Shown piece after piece: positions 22,004 to 33,851 of a DNA stretch of 64,000 bases; the stretch's first letter is position 1, and each line of letters starts with the position of its first letter. The stretch covers positions 620,001-684,000 of the forward strand of contig JAVTLE010000001.1 in the NCBI GenBank assembly GCA_033439295.1, in the 5' to 3' direction. Position numbers and translations under genes: made by a program. The notes under the pieces are model-generated. The model was not told the origin of the DNA and ran no database searches. It saw only the letters and a program-made list of their open reading frames with translations. The DNA is from Deuterostichococcus epilithicus. Its lineage: Eukaryota; Chlorophyta; Trebouxiophyceae; Prasiolales; Stichococcaceae.

Positions 22004-25000
22004 TCAGAGAGCGATGTGGACGTTTAGGGGGAAGCTGAGGTCGCGGGCGGGGTCGAGCCGCAACTGATGGGCTGCTGCAGCTGGGCTGCTGTACAGATGG
22101 CGCCCCTGAAAGCTCAGCACACGCAGCGCTCGCAGCCCCGTCAGCGCTGGCATGCAGCAGCTGCGGGCAAGACCAACAGCAGGTGCAGGGCGCCTTTCTA
22201 CTGGTGCACTCTCAATCGGGGGCAGCATTACTGCCGGGGAGCATCCGATGCAACAAATGCAAGGGTGACATGTGAGCATTGCTGCGAACCTGCTGGTGAA
22301 AGCACTGGTGCTGCCATCCAGAGCTGCGACATGTGCGAACGCACGCAAAGGCACTGACCGCAACATCATGTACGACCGTCGATCTGATGCTGCGACTGCA
22401 CCCACCCGTGGTTGAGGCCGCGGCAGCCCTTGGCGGTCAGTCGCGTCAGGCGCTGCAGCCCGCTCAGGTACAGCAGGCAGTCGTTGGTCAGCACTGGGCT
22501 GGCGCTGCTTCTCAGGTCCTCTAGCTGTGTCAGGCAGCCGAAGGGCGCAAATGCAGCGTCGGTGAGCTCGTTTCCCCTCAGATCCAGGTGCCGCAGCTTT
22601 CACAGGCATGCCAGGGCGCCAACGTCCGGCTCGTTGACCTGCGTAGACATGCTGCAAAGGCATCGGTAGGTTTGTAACGGGCGTGAATTGAGCTGCAAAC
22701 TGCTCGGAGTTGCCCAACAAGCCATAGGCTCGGCAGGGGAGGGTTTTGCAGCATTGCTATGCCACGGGAGCGGAGCCTGCCCTGCGGCGCCAATGCATCA
22801 TGGCATGAGGGTCCGCAGAGCATCAGCCACTGAGAGGGAAACCGCGCGGCGCAGTGTTCCTCAGAGGCTACCTTCCTCATACGTCAGTGAGCACCAGTGC
22901 CGTGAGGTTGGTCAGGCGCGACGGCGGCAGCCAGGTGCCTGGCCAGAGGGGCTCGGGGTCGGGGGTACCGGGGGTGCCCATCAGGGTTAGGGCCTCGAGC
23001 TGCTGCAGAGCTGCCGGCGCTGTGAGGCCGCGGCCCGTCAGCGCCTCACAGTGCAGCAGCTGCAGGTGGACGGCGCTGCCAAGGTGCGCGCAGATGTCTG
23101 TCTATGCGCTGCGTGCGGTCCAGGCGGTCGAACGGCCCAGCAGGTTGGAGAGGGACAATTATGCATGCTGTGAATTGTGACGTTCACTCATGATGATGGT
23201 GAGGCTGAGGCGGCCACGCATGCTGGCCGCAGGGAGAGGCGCAGTCCCTTCACAACCACACCATATTGGTGCGCAGCAGCGCATCGTTCTGAATGGCCTC
23301 TTGCTTGCAGCTGAGACCTCGGCCAGTGTGAACACCAGATGTAGGTGTCTGCTGTGGCAAGCAGGCAAGTCGCGCTCCCACACCTTGATGTGAGGCCGGC
23401 GCAGCTCTGCAGGGCGAGTGCAGTGACGCTGCCGAGCACCGGCAGTACAGCCGGCAGCAGCTGCTCCCAGTGTTTAACACCGTAGATGGCCAGGCTTCTG
23501 AGGTTCGTGCAGCCTTGCAGCACCCTGGCAGTGTCAAGTTGTCCTGCATGCGAACAAAGGCCGACTGCCCTCATCATCAGACTGCGGACATTGCTGGTAC
23601 AGTTGCGGATAGCATGGCGCCGTCTGAAGCACGCTCTGGGAGTCTGGATCATAACGACAGAAGATCCGATCAGGATGACCACTCACCGCGGGTTTAATCA
23701 CTCGTATGTAGGGCAGTTTTGCTGGTGAGCACCGACAGCTGCGCCAGGCAATTAGAGACATCCAGCTGCAGCCGCAGATCGCACAGGCCAGTCATTGCTG
23801 CCAGCGCAAGCATGCCAATCTCTGTATGTGCGGCAGGCACTTTCGCATATGCCAGTCTGTATGTAGGCACCAGGCGCTAAACCATGCAGTTCGTCGATGG
23901 CCTCCATAGTCCCCATCCATCTGCATGTTTTGCTGTAACGACATAAACAGACCGAAGGAGTCGCAGGCAGCGCCAACAGAGGTGCAGCATCGAATGAGAT
24001 GTTTGGAATAAACAAGCAGACGCGCGTGCCTGAGGTGCAGCCCTTGAGGGTGATGTGCAGCTGCTGCAGGCGGCACAGCTGGGAGATGCCGCTTGCTAGT
24101 CCCTCGTCCATCAGAGACGAGTCACTCGGGTCACGGTAGGTGAGCTGCACCAGCTGCAGCACGTCAGCGGAGCAGGCAGAACTTATTGCAAGCCCCGCAA
24201 GCCTCAGGGAGCGCAGGCTGCCAGCACAGTGTGTGCAAGCGATGGCACAAGATGCTTGATACCTGCAAACCAGGGCTAGGGTGGCACAGCGTGACTGGTC
24301 GAGATAAGCAACTCAAGCGAGCGAGCCAGTATACTGCATGGTGTCGGGCATCGGATCAGACCGACGGGGTGCAGCAGTCCATCGTGTCGGTGTGATGATG
24401 GAAACGGCAGATCACGGGAACAGCAGAAGCCAGCAGGGCCGCCACCTCCGGCCGAGATGGCACCGCTCGTGTGAGGTCCAGGGCCTTAAGGCTCGACAGG
24501 GTGGCCACAGTTGCCAGTCGGCTGTCGTTGAGGCAGGAGCCGATGCGCAGGGATGTCAAACGGCTGGGCAGCGGCGCGATGGCAGCTGAAACGGCAGCTG
24601 GAGTCGCGCCGGCCCACAGCCAGGCGCAGTACCTGGCAGACAGGTGGACGAGGCGCGGCAGGGCGGCGACGTACGCCAGGATGTCAGAGGTTGCCTTGTC
24701 ACCCTTATAGCTGCACCATTGACAAGCACAGGAGCTCAGCCATGCTCAACTATGCCCCCACCAGAGCAAGAAGCTTTACAGGCCTCACCACCATTCTCGG
24801 CCGCTCCGGCATGCAACACGCTTGCCGAGTGAATGCAAGCTGACAATTACATACGACAGCAAGGCTTTCAAACGAAAAAGGCTTCACTTTAGCAGCGATC
24901 CAGTATCAAGCTGGCCACATCTGGCATCTTCTCCGGCAGCTGCTGCAACGCCGCTGGCTCGAGCCTGCCGGAGCTGCTGGCCATGCGGAGATCCAGCAGC

Positions 25001-25329
25001 TCCACTTGGGGAAATCTCGGGCAGTGCTGCAGCGTCTGCATCCTGTACGGCTGCAGGCTGTGCACCAGTGCATCGACAACAGTGCGCCAGCCCCTGCAGG
25101 TGCTGCGGACTGCCGCAAGCACGGCGGGTGGTGCATCCCTGCATGCAGCAGGCACAAGGAAGTGACAATGAGCTGCAGCACCTGCAACCAGCAGTGCAAT
25201 GCACACCAGGTACGAACATCGCGGGAGCCAAACAGCCTTTTGGTAGATACTGACATGTTGTGCACCTAACACAACAGTGGCTTCCAAAATGCAATACTGC
25301 AGGTCTGGCGCCAGATGTAGCATCTGCAT
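22004..25329 (-). CDS. F-box-like leucine-rich-repeat protein
   Basis: Probable substrate receptor of an SCF ubiquitin ligase. The N-terminal part (25329 down to about 24890) reads LAPDLQYCILEAT, then VLAAVRSTCRGWRTVVDALV and FPQVELLDLRMAS, the usual pattern of algal F-box/LRR proteins. Irregular LRRs follow: LSSLKALDLTRAVPS (about 24430-24550), LCRLQQLHITLKGC (about 24000-24110), CTNLRSLAIYGVKHWEQLLP and SVTALALQSCAGLTSR (about 23390-23520), ALQQLEALTLMGTPG and RLTNLTALVLTDV (about 22880-23060), LRHLDLRGNELTD and LTRLTAKGCRGLNHGW (about 22410-22640), and LRALRVLSFQGRHLYSS in the last exon (22004-22164). The stop is at 22004-22006. The F-box is inferred from pattern, not clear identity; a plain LRR protein is the alternative. 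Substrate unknown. Confidence 0.7.
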
Positions 25330-25989
25330 CGCTGCTGCAGCCGAGCTTGCTGCAGTGCCAGCCGCTGCTCCGTGCGCTTTCTCACGATGTGCGAGCTTCC
25401 GACCGATTAGGGAGCGGCGGCCTGCGTGCGTGCTTGCTAGCCGTCAGTCGTATCTGAAGAAGCCTGCTCCTGCCAGCAATGACAGTGAAGCTTGCTCATC
25501 AGTTCAACCTGCTAGCAGCATCAGCTTAGTCACAGGCCTTCCTGATGCAAAGTAAGCTGCTCATTACGAGGTAGGCACAAACCTGGTGGACAACACCTGG
25601 ACAACACCATCATTCGGCGGCAAAATTTCCCCGCCCTGTACCACAGAGTATTCACGACTTCCTTCCGTTGCGTTTCGACCGAGCAGCCTCCTTTCCTTGC
25701 TGAACCGAACCGAACTCAGATTTTGCAGGTCCCGGACCTTTCTTAGACCTGACCGAAGTCGATCGCGCGACCTGACTGCGGAGTGTCTTCGCTGGTACGA
25801 TCAGTTCGCAGCAGAACGACCTGCCTGACACACTTGGGTGCTGCTCTGAAGGACGAAGGAAGGTTCAGCAAGCCATCACACATCCCTCGCGACGCCGCGC
25901 GGACCAGCTCGATTGCTGTGGTCTGAGGAATCGGTCGACTGCCGGCCTGCGGCTGCATGTATCGCGCCGCAACCAGATGCTCGGTGGCG
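25330..25989. other. Divergent intergenic region, F-box/LRR / DTW-domain gene
   Basis: Short shared upstream region of two divergent genes. Open frames on either strand lack conserved motifs. No core promoter element could be assigned. Confidence 0.4.
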
Positions 25990-28235
25990 ATGACAGCGCC
26001 GCGGAGCCTCCTGCCGCCTCTCGAAGCTGCCCCGGCTGCAGGTACTTTGCAGACGCTGCGCACGTGTGCTGCGCTCATGCTGTTGACACAGCAGACTCCA
26101 GTGCGCATTGCGCTGTGTCAGGATGGTGTTGTGCGTCCGCATGCATCAAACAGGAACGTAAATGCACGATGGTCCAGCTTCCCGAAGGATTGCCTCGTGA
26201 CTGCAGGCGGCCGCGCAGCGTGTGCGTTTGCGATGCGATGCCCGCGGAGCCAATCAGCCTCGGCGGCCGTGTGCTGGTTCTGCAGCACCCCTTCGAAGCC
26301 AAGTGAGGCCTGACGTGAGCCTGCAGCTGTCTGGCACACGTCTTTGCATTCACTAGCCTTCTGCGCGCCATGCCTTCGTCGAGCCTTGCCTGGTGACGTT
26401 CCCATCGCTGCCAGCATGCCGCAGCGACCGCCTGCCATGCCAATGCCCACACATGACGCGCAATGCCAGCCTTGAATTTTCTGGTTGTTGCATTCTAGGA
26501 AGCGACTTGGGACGGTGCAGCTCATGCAGCAGTGCCTAGCGCGCTGCGATGTGCTGGTCGGCCGCCGCTTTGAGGTGCCGCCACGATTGTCATCCTTTGC
26601 ATATCACTGTCTGGCTAGGCCACAGCCCTTTCGCAGCATGGCCAAAAGCTGCTATCAATGAAGAACAGGGTCATGCAGCGGCAGCAGTCCGCTTGGATAG
26701 CTCGTGCCGCACCCGGGCGAGCAAGCAGGCGACTCTGCAACACCCATTCTGCCAGCCAGGCGGTGTGTACATTCCAGAAGATCTGGCGGACCGGGTAGAT
26801 GGCACACAACCCTCCTTGCGCAGGATCAACACTGCGAGGCACTCTGCGCCGTCCTGGCGAATGCCGCTGCCGGCCGCTGCCCGCTGTACGTGCTCTTTCC
26901 CCGGCCAGGTGCCTTCTCACACGGTCGCAGCGCACCAGACACACGCATGCCATGCTGAACAAACTGCTTGCTGGGACCAAATGGCAGTGTCTGGTGCCTG
27001 ACATCTGGTGCCTGCACGTTGCAGATGCAGTCCCTCTGAACAAGATTGAGCTGCCGGGCTGCAAACAGTCGGCAGCCACCACGGCAGGGTGCGCTCGCTT
27101 TCAAGTTCCTCATGCATTGCACAGCTCAGGCTCGAATCGCTTTTTCCGTTGTGTTTCTGCGTTTCGTTTTCTTTCGCTCCTGCTGAGATGCGGCCGCCTT
27201 GGCATGCAGGGACGAGGATGGCGCTCAGCCAGCGTATGTACTGCTCGTCATCGACGGCACCTGGCAGCAGGGGCGCGAGATGTTCAATGTGCGGCGCCTC
27301 TTCGGCTCAGTGTGTACAACTCCTCATCACATCGGGCCTGGCGTAAATGTGCCCTGGAACAGCATTGCACCCTCTGCATCCTTTGAAGAGCAATTGAACT
27401 TCTGGTGTGTGTGCACGGATCTCCCAGAGGTTCACGCAACCCCATCAGCTTGGGCTCACATGGCAGAATCAGCCGTCATCTGGGTGCACACTCCGATGCA
27501 CAGAGGCTGGCGCCGCGGCTGCTCCCACCGGGCGGCCCTGGGGTGCTGGTGCAGCTGCCGGCCGCGCCGCCGTCCGCCTGCCTCATCCGCAAGGCGCGGG
27601 CTCTGCAGATTGCTCACGGCACTAATTTGGATTCTGGGCATGGTCGATCCCTGAATGTCCGCCGTGCCGCAGGAAAACCGGATGGGAATGCTTGCCTGAG
27701 GCCCAGCTCTTGCGGCACCTTGCAATCTCGGGCGATGTATCGTTCTACCGAAGCACCGTGAGGCCCCGCCCTTGCAGCGCCTTGCCATCTTGGGTGAATT
27801 GTGATTGTGTTACTGAAGCACCAGTTCAGCAGCAAGTCTTCACATCTGCGCAGGAGCCGATAGAGGGGTGTCTGACCACAATGGAGGCCACGGTGCGGGC
27901 GCTAGCCTCCCTGGAGCGGGACGAGTCTCTTGGCGACGCTCTGCTGGCGCCTCTGCTGCTTGCGACTGCGCTGCAGGTACCTGCTGTGCTGCAGCAACCT
28001 TCCCTGTGTGCATTGGCTGCTGCCGATCATGTCGCTGGGTGCTGGCAGTAGCATTCTGCAAGGTGGAATGCCAAGTTGTGTTTTCGAGTGTTCGGTGCAG
28101 GCAAAGTGGAGTCCGGCCGTGCGGCAGCGGCTGTCGAGGGCAGGCGAAGAGAGTCCGGCACGTTGCACGACAAACGATGCAGAGCTGCCATCAATGTGGG
28201 CAAATCAGCAGCGGACTTTCAGGTACCGGCGGTAG
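25990..28235 (+). CDS. DTW-domain protein, tRNA-uridine aminocarboxypropyltransferase (DTWD1/DTWD2/TapT family)
   Basis: Members transfer the 3-amino-3-carboxypropyl group of SAM to uridine in tRNA. Exons: about 25990-26040 (start MTAPRSLLPPLEAAPAAG); 26208-26303 with RPRSVCVCDAMPAEP and LVLQHPFEAK; 26501-26571 with KRLGTVQLMQQCLARCDVLV; 26824-26907 with PLYVLFPRPG; 27209-27308 with the hallmark LLVIDGTWQQGREMF; about 27501-27596; 27853-27976 with EPIEGCLTTMEATVRALASL; and 28101-28235 ending in a TAG stop. The order and spacing of the Cys-containing VCVCD motif, the QHP motif, the FPGP-like motif and the DGTW motif fit the family. The start and the exon at 27501 are the weakest parts. DTWD1 versus DTWD2 type was not resolved. 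Confidence 0.85.
27698..27835 (+). repeat. 62-bp tandem pair in a DTW-gene intron
   Basis: gaggcccagctcttgcggca at 27698 recurs at 27760 as gaggccccgcccttgcagcg, and both are followed by a similar tail ending gaagcacc. The parent exon was not identified. The first copy could be an unrecognised coding segment, since its frame runs into the next exon. Confidence 0.65.
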
Positions 28236-28925
28236 CCACCCATTAACAGCAACGTTTGAAAATCTAGGAATTGAAATGAATCGTGCCAACAGCAACTTGC
28301 CCAGCAGCCCAGCAGTGCCAAGCTGGCGGGATAAGCCCTCAGTCAAACGTGCAGAACAGAATTCGGGTTCGCACCCGGGCCGCACATACGGCAACAGAAA
28401 GAACCCAGTGTCCCACAAACCACCAATGCTGATGTCTATCGACTAAATAGTGCTGCAATGGCGGGCCGAAGAGAGGCAACAATGCCACTGTGACATGGAC
28501 GCCTGCCCCACTGCATCCGGCCTGCTCAAAATGACCAGAAAGGAACCATAAACCTCGCAACACGTGCCACATTTTGCAGGGCGATGCTCTAGTGTTGCAC
28601 AGCCGGTCACAACATAATCGTGGACCTCGCGGTAGGTGCTGGATTAGGTGGGTGCCCCTTCTGCGAGCTACAGCGACGCAGCCGCATCAGGCTAGCTGTA
28701 CGCTCTTGATCTTGATTGCCCACACCTGCCCATACAAGTGGTAACACCTCCCCCTTCCCGCATGCGCTGCACCACCATGCCCACGCCGTCCACGGCTGTG
28801 GGCCTGGCTGTGCGCATGCGCAGCAGGCGCATATGGCGCATAAGGCCATGCGGATCACAGTGTCTGCGCTCGTTGCGGGGCACACGGCGGCTCCGGTGCT
28901 ATTTTTGCAAATAACAGCGAAAGGA
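28236..28925. other. Convergent intergenic / 3' UTR region
   Basis: Between the stops of the DTW-domain gene (+) and the BAR gene (-). It holds the duplicate of the BAR stop-codon region described below and nothing else recognised. Confidence 0.45.
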
Positions 28926-28940
28926 TCACAGTGTCTGCGC
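28852..28940 (-). repeat. Duplicate of the BAR-gene stop-codon region in its 3' UTR
   Basis: ggatcacagtgtctgcgc, which includes the stop codon on the minus strand, occurs at 28922 (end of the gene) and again at 28852, 70 bp downstream in the UTR. The 18 bases are identical. Confidence 0.8.
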
Positions 28941-31900
28941 GCCGCCAGCGGGCCTGGTGGGCGGGGGCCCGCCGGCCTCGCCGCGGAAGGAGCCGGCAGC
29001 CTCGCCGTGGAAGCCCGGCTGCGCGTGCGTCGACGCTGCGGCCGACAGCGTGTCCGCCTGCAGCTCCATGGCCTTGGTCAGGTACGCCTGCGTTTTAAGC
29101 TCCTTCGTCAGATACACCATGGAGAGGCAGAGGGCATCGGAGCTCCGTGGCGCAACATCATTGTCTCAGTGCCATCAGCTGGTGGACACTGCTGCAGGGT
29201 GCCCGTCTGCAGCTTCTTGATCAGCGTCGTTGAGGCACGCCCTACAACAAGAGGCGAGATGTTACCATTCACCAATCGTGGCAGCCACGACCCCGGACGT
29301 GTGGAGGTGGCACAGCTGGTAGGCACAGCAGCTCAGCTGGCGCCCGCTCGCGCAACAACATGCGACAGCAGGGCCAGGCAGCGCACCTGCACATGGCGCG
29401 CGCTGTCGGCCAGGCGCACGAGCTCCTCGTGCACCTCGCTCTCCACCTTGATAAAAGCCGAGCGCGCCGCTGCGGGGAGGCCATATGCATAGCGTCGGCG
29501 AGGCGACAGTATGGCCCACAGCAGGAAGGCAGGCTGTCAGGCGAGGGACGCGGCCGGTGTGCAGGACGCCATCTTGCTGGCCGCATGCGCCCGCATGCCA
29601 TCGGCGGGACACGAGTGACGCGTCGAGCAGCGCAGCAGCGTGCACAGCACGCATGACCTTGAGGGCAGACCCTTTGCTGGCGCTGCCGTCCCAGCGGGTC
29701 GGCCGCAGGCAAGGCATGTATTGCGGACAAGACAGGGGGGCGGGCACTCACAGACGAGCTCCGGGTTCTCCTCCTCCTGCGGGCCGCGCGCCGACACGTT
29801 GTCCGCCTTCATGACGTTCTCCTTCAGGTGCTTCTGCGCGCCCTGCACCGGACGACACAGCGAAGTCTATGACACCAAGGCAGGACGTTGTTCTTGTGGC
29901 TCCTTCCAAGTCGCCGCGGCGGCAAGCGTCTGGCACGCCTCGCAAAAGATGCAGGGCCCAGCAGCCGCGCCGTCGCCGTGCCCGACACGCACACACAGCG
30001 CTGCAAGTGAGAGCCAGCCGTGAGCCCTTTTCACAGGCCCCGCCAAGCGCGCACCGCCGATGTCAGTGGGGCTGCAGCCAAGTCTTCCAGTCCCACCCTC
30101 GGCTCACCGGCAACGTTTCTGCCACTGGTTCTACCCACCTTGTAGTGGGCACGGCGGGCGGCATCCAGGCGCAGGCTCTGTCGGTCCAGCTCCCCCATGC
30201 GGCCCTGCAGCAAAACGCGTGTTCTTGATGAGCGCGAAGTAACCTCCAGCCTCCCGACGACGTCCGACCAGCTCTGTGCGCCCCACTCAGGTCGGTGCGA
30301 GGCACCCTCCCACCACTGAGCCGCTGCTGGCTGCCGCTGGGCACCCCAAAGCAGAGGCGGGAGCTGCCATGATCACCCCTGCTGAAATTGAGGTGTGAAG
30401 GGACCAGCAGGGTTCCGGATGCGGCGACTGGCGCACCTTCATGCGGGTGAACTCGCGCTGCCAGCCGGCGATGGGGTCGAAGACCTTCGCCTGCATGTCC
30501 AGGCTCTGCGGAGCGCACACGCAACACCGGAGTCGGCGATTGAGCGATGATTGATGCCAGTGCTTGGCGCCGCTTGGCCTTGGTAGAGTGAGGACAAATG
30601 GGCAAATTCAAGCAGTAAGGGGCACCGGCAGGGGCCGCCATGCGGGGCTGTGCATTCGGGTGTGAGCACTGCTGCCGCAGTGGAATGCACTGGCAAGGTG
30701 CGCTGCCGTGTATGAGCACCGCTGCCGCAGTGGAATGCGCTGGCAAGATGCACTCCGGGGCGCACCCGCCATGCTGTGAAACTGATGTTGCTGCTGGGCA
30801 CATCAATGAACCAATGGGGGAAAGGCTGTGATGTGTGCAGCGGGAGCCACTCACGTGTGAGCGCTGCAGCTGGCCAGCCTTGATTAGCGGCGACCCGGTG
30901 CCGGCGACGGGGTGCACCATGCCCGTTCCGTCCGCTGCATTGTCCCACACCTGCACCCCGTAGCGACAGACCTTGGTCACCGCGGCAGTCCTGGCAGTGC
31001 CTGCTCACAGACCGTTGTCTGCAAATCGGGATGCTACCATGCCAGTGCCATACATGTCTGCTGCTGCACAGTCTATGCAAGCAGGACAGCCACATTTGGG
31101 TTCTGCTTGGTCTACAAAGGTGGGCGATGTCGGCAGAGGCAGGCCGGGTGCGCGCCTGCGGCAGTGGCTGCGACAGCACCTTCTCCGAGATGGTCAGCAG
31201 ACCTGCGCCAGACAGACCAGCTCAGCGCCTGTCAGCTGACCTGCTGCGTACAAGCAGTGTGGCGTCTCATACAGTCAAGTGGACACGCCAACAAAACACT
31301 GCAGTGCAGAGGCAAGCATGGAATGTGCAGCACAGAGTCCGTCCAGAATTCCAAAGAGACTCTTGGAGGCTGCGCGTCACCTTGCCGCGCGTGACTCACC
31401 GTCGGTGGCCTTCTTCAGGGCCTTGATTTGCTGCTCGCAGCTGGTCAGGCGCTTGGAGAACGCCGTTGACTCGTCGAACACTGCGACATGAAAGAGAGGG
31501 GCAACGGTTTCAGACCACACGCACGGGCCCCAAGCCAGCTTGGCGACCACTTGCGGCCGGGGGACAGCACCGAGGGCACGTCGCCTCAGCGGCAAAGCTG
31601 CCCGCGGCAGGGAGGAGGCGCAGAGGGAGGGCATGCTCACTCTTGTGGCAGCGCGTGGGCTTGACGGGCGCCAGCTGGCGCCCCGTGGCGGTCCAGCACC
31701 AGCAGCTCTGCACATTTCGAGGGATGTGCCGTCAGTGGAGGGAGGACATGCTCCCACACAGAAGAGCGCGGACAGAGCCCGTTTCTTGCGGGCCGAGCGC
31801 CGCTGGTGCCAACAGGTGGCATTGACCATGCTGTGCTTCTTTCACAGAAGTAGAAGGAGTAGGTGCTCCCTCCACGGCAGTGGAAGGAGTGCCACAGCAG

Positions 31901-31976
31901 GTGCAGGGGCATGCGGAAGCAGGGCGGCATTGGCCGCAAGACCCACCTGGCGAGCCTTTTCTTCCTTGACGCCCAT
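28926..31976 (-). CDS. BAR-domain protein, amphiphysin/RVS-like
   Basis: BAR domains are curved helical dimers that bind and bend membranes in endocytosis and vesicle traffic. Exons in coding order: MGVKEEKARQ (ending about 31949; the frame stays open upstream, so the start could be as far as 32127); STAFSKRLTSCEQQIKALKK (about 31410-31480); about 31110-31200; about 30867-30975; KVFDPIAGWQREFTRMK (30437-30505); MGELDRQSLRLDAARRAHYK (about 30138-30207); LKENVMKADNVSARGPQEEE (about 29750-29845); FIKVESEVHEELVRLADSAR (about 29360-29478); about 29190-29240; and TKELKTQAYLTKAMELQAD with a Gly/Pro-rich tail ending at the stop 28926-28928. The central LDAARxxxxK signature and the charged heptad pattern fit a BAR helix bundle. 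No SH3 domain is visible in the tail. Family call fairly good; partners unknown. Confidence 0.7.
30664..30765. repeat. 50-bp tandem pair in a BAR-gene intron
   Basis: gagcactgctgccgcagtgg at 30664 and gagcaccgctgccgcagtgg at 30714 start two nearly identical 50-base units (continuing aatgcactggcaag). They lie within an intron. Confidence 0.85.
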
Positions 31977-33851
31977 GATGCCTTGACGACGACCTGCACC
32001 AAAGTTCAGAGTCTCGACCAGCCCCTGTGGAGCCTTGATATCTGCAACTGCTGATGCAGTTCGCAGGCACGACCGCCGTTTCTCACTCCGACACCGCCAG
32101 CCGCTGTTGCGGCAAGCAGATGGGTACACAAAGACGGTAAGGCCTCAACAAGACGCTTGCCACGCCCCGTTCGCACTGCCGTACTGGATTCTGGCATCAA
32201 GTACTGCGAATGGTGACGTAGGGGACAAGCGCCTTGAAGTGGACCTCACAGTAAGTTCGCCTGATGGAAGTTTGAATTCACTAAGGAAAGCCTTAGAGGC
32301 TTCGCTCAGCTGACAGCCGGACAGCTCAACGTGATGGCCGTCCCAGACGCATCCCAGAATGGGTGGATGCTCCGACCCCTCTCAAAGGTCACAGCAGCAC
32401 CCAATGTCAGAGAGCTCAGTCTCAGATTGGACATCAGCGGTGATGAGCCAAGGCCGGAGCCGATGCGCTGAGAAAGCTTGCAACAAGCTGACGGCGCGGG
32501 CGGGCGGAACGCGCACCTTAGGGAGCTGGCGGGTGCGTGTAGGCGAAGGCACACGGGCGAGCAGGGACTCGAGCACCGAACTGTTGTACTTCTGAGGACC
32601 TGATGTTGCTGTCGCGAGATGGAGGACCTGTTCTGATATCCGGATGTCAAGCACCGGGCGCTAGCAAATCCGGCTTCTCAACAGCTTCAAGCTGGATTAC
32701 CCGATTAGCAGTTGACAAATTATGGTAGGGCGCGGTCAGTTTAGTAGGCCGTGCACTGCTGATGGCATCAATGGTTGCTGAAGAGTTGCAGCAGCTCATA
32801 AATAACAAGAATTGAACCAACAAATCAGAAATTTGTACCGCCTGCTGATGGTCATACCGAGTTGCCATGATTCAGGCGTCCGTCTAACTGCTGTCTACAG
32901 ATGACAAAAGCACATCCAGCCACGAAGGCTTCGCCCAGCTATCGACACTTGTATGCATCAAATCCCCCAGCAACCGTCGTTTTCTGTCACTGCCAGGCGC
33001 ATAACCCGGTGGCAACTAAGCCATTCATGGAAGATGCTGGATCATCGTCATGTCAATGTTGACATGACGGCGATCTATCTAGTGCCGATACACAACAACA
33101 GCAGTCTGTTGCTTCCAGAATCCCCCAGCAACCGTCCTTTTCTGTCACTGCCAGGCGCATGACCGATGGCAAGCCCTACCTGGCAGTTGCTGGATCATCG
33201 TCACGTCAATGTTGACATGATGACGATCTATCTAGTGCCGATACACAACAACAGCAGTCTGTTGCTTCCAGAATTCCCCAGCAATCGTCCTTTCCTGTCA
33301 CTGCCAGGCGCATGACCGGTGGCAAGCCCTTCCTGGCAGTTGCTGGATCATCGTCACGTCAATGTTGACATGATGACGATCTATCTAGTGCCGATACACA
33401 ACAGCATCAGTCTCTTGCCTCCCGAATTCCCCAGTAGACGTCCATTCCTGTCACTGCCAGGCGCATGACCGATTATCGCAAGCCATCACCGGCACTAAAT
33501 GAATCATCGTCATGTCAACGTTGACATGACGATGATCTTTCTAGCGCGGTTGCACAACGTGTTGTTGTGCAACAACAGCGGTCTGTTGTCCAGGCACCCC
33601 ATGTGGCTGATTCGCCTCAGACCTCGAAGCTCGTGGTGCCAGGCACGCCATCAGAGGAGACTGCGCTGTTGCCTTGAATAATGCCATCCTGCCATACATA
33701 CACACAGTGTTGCGCACGTCGTTCAGGGACCAGGACAAAAGCAAGGCTCTGTGGCACTAAACATCGCATGGAGTAATGCACAACTTGCTCAATACAACAG
33801 CCAACAAGGAACATTGTAGAAGCTTGTCAGGAATGCACTCCAAATGCACCA
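31977..33851. other. Intergenic region upstream of the BAR gene, start of duplicated block
   Basis: Between the BAR gene start and the aquaporin A stop. A minus-strand open frame at 32382-32654 (ESLLARVPSPTRTRQLPKV and on) has exon-like composition but no known domain; it could be a 5' BAR exon or a small unknown gene. From about 32684 the sequence belongs to the tandem segmental duplication and holds the palindromic repeat array. Confidence 0.45.
32960..33560. repeat. Four-unit tandem array (about 150-160 bp) with palindromic cores
   Basis: Units begin with ccccagcaaccgtc-like motifs at about 32965, 33123, 33275 and 33428. Each holds the inverted repeat GTCATGTCAA / TTGACATGAC (two units with one change), followed by gatctatctag. 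In the last unit the palindrome is perfect over 34 bp (33503-33536; half-site ATCATCGTCATGTCAAC). Copy B of the duplicated block has at most one degenerate unit near 39.1 kb, so the array grew in copy A only. It lies downstream of aquaporin A. Confidence 0.88.
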
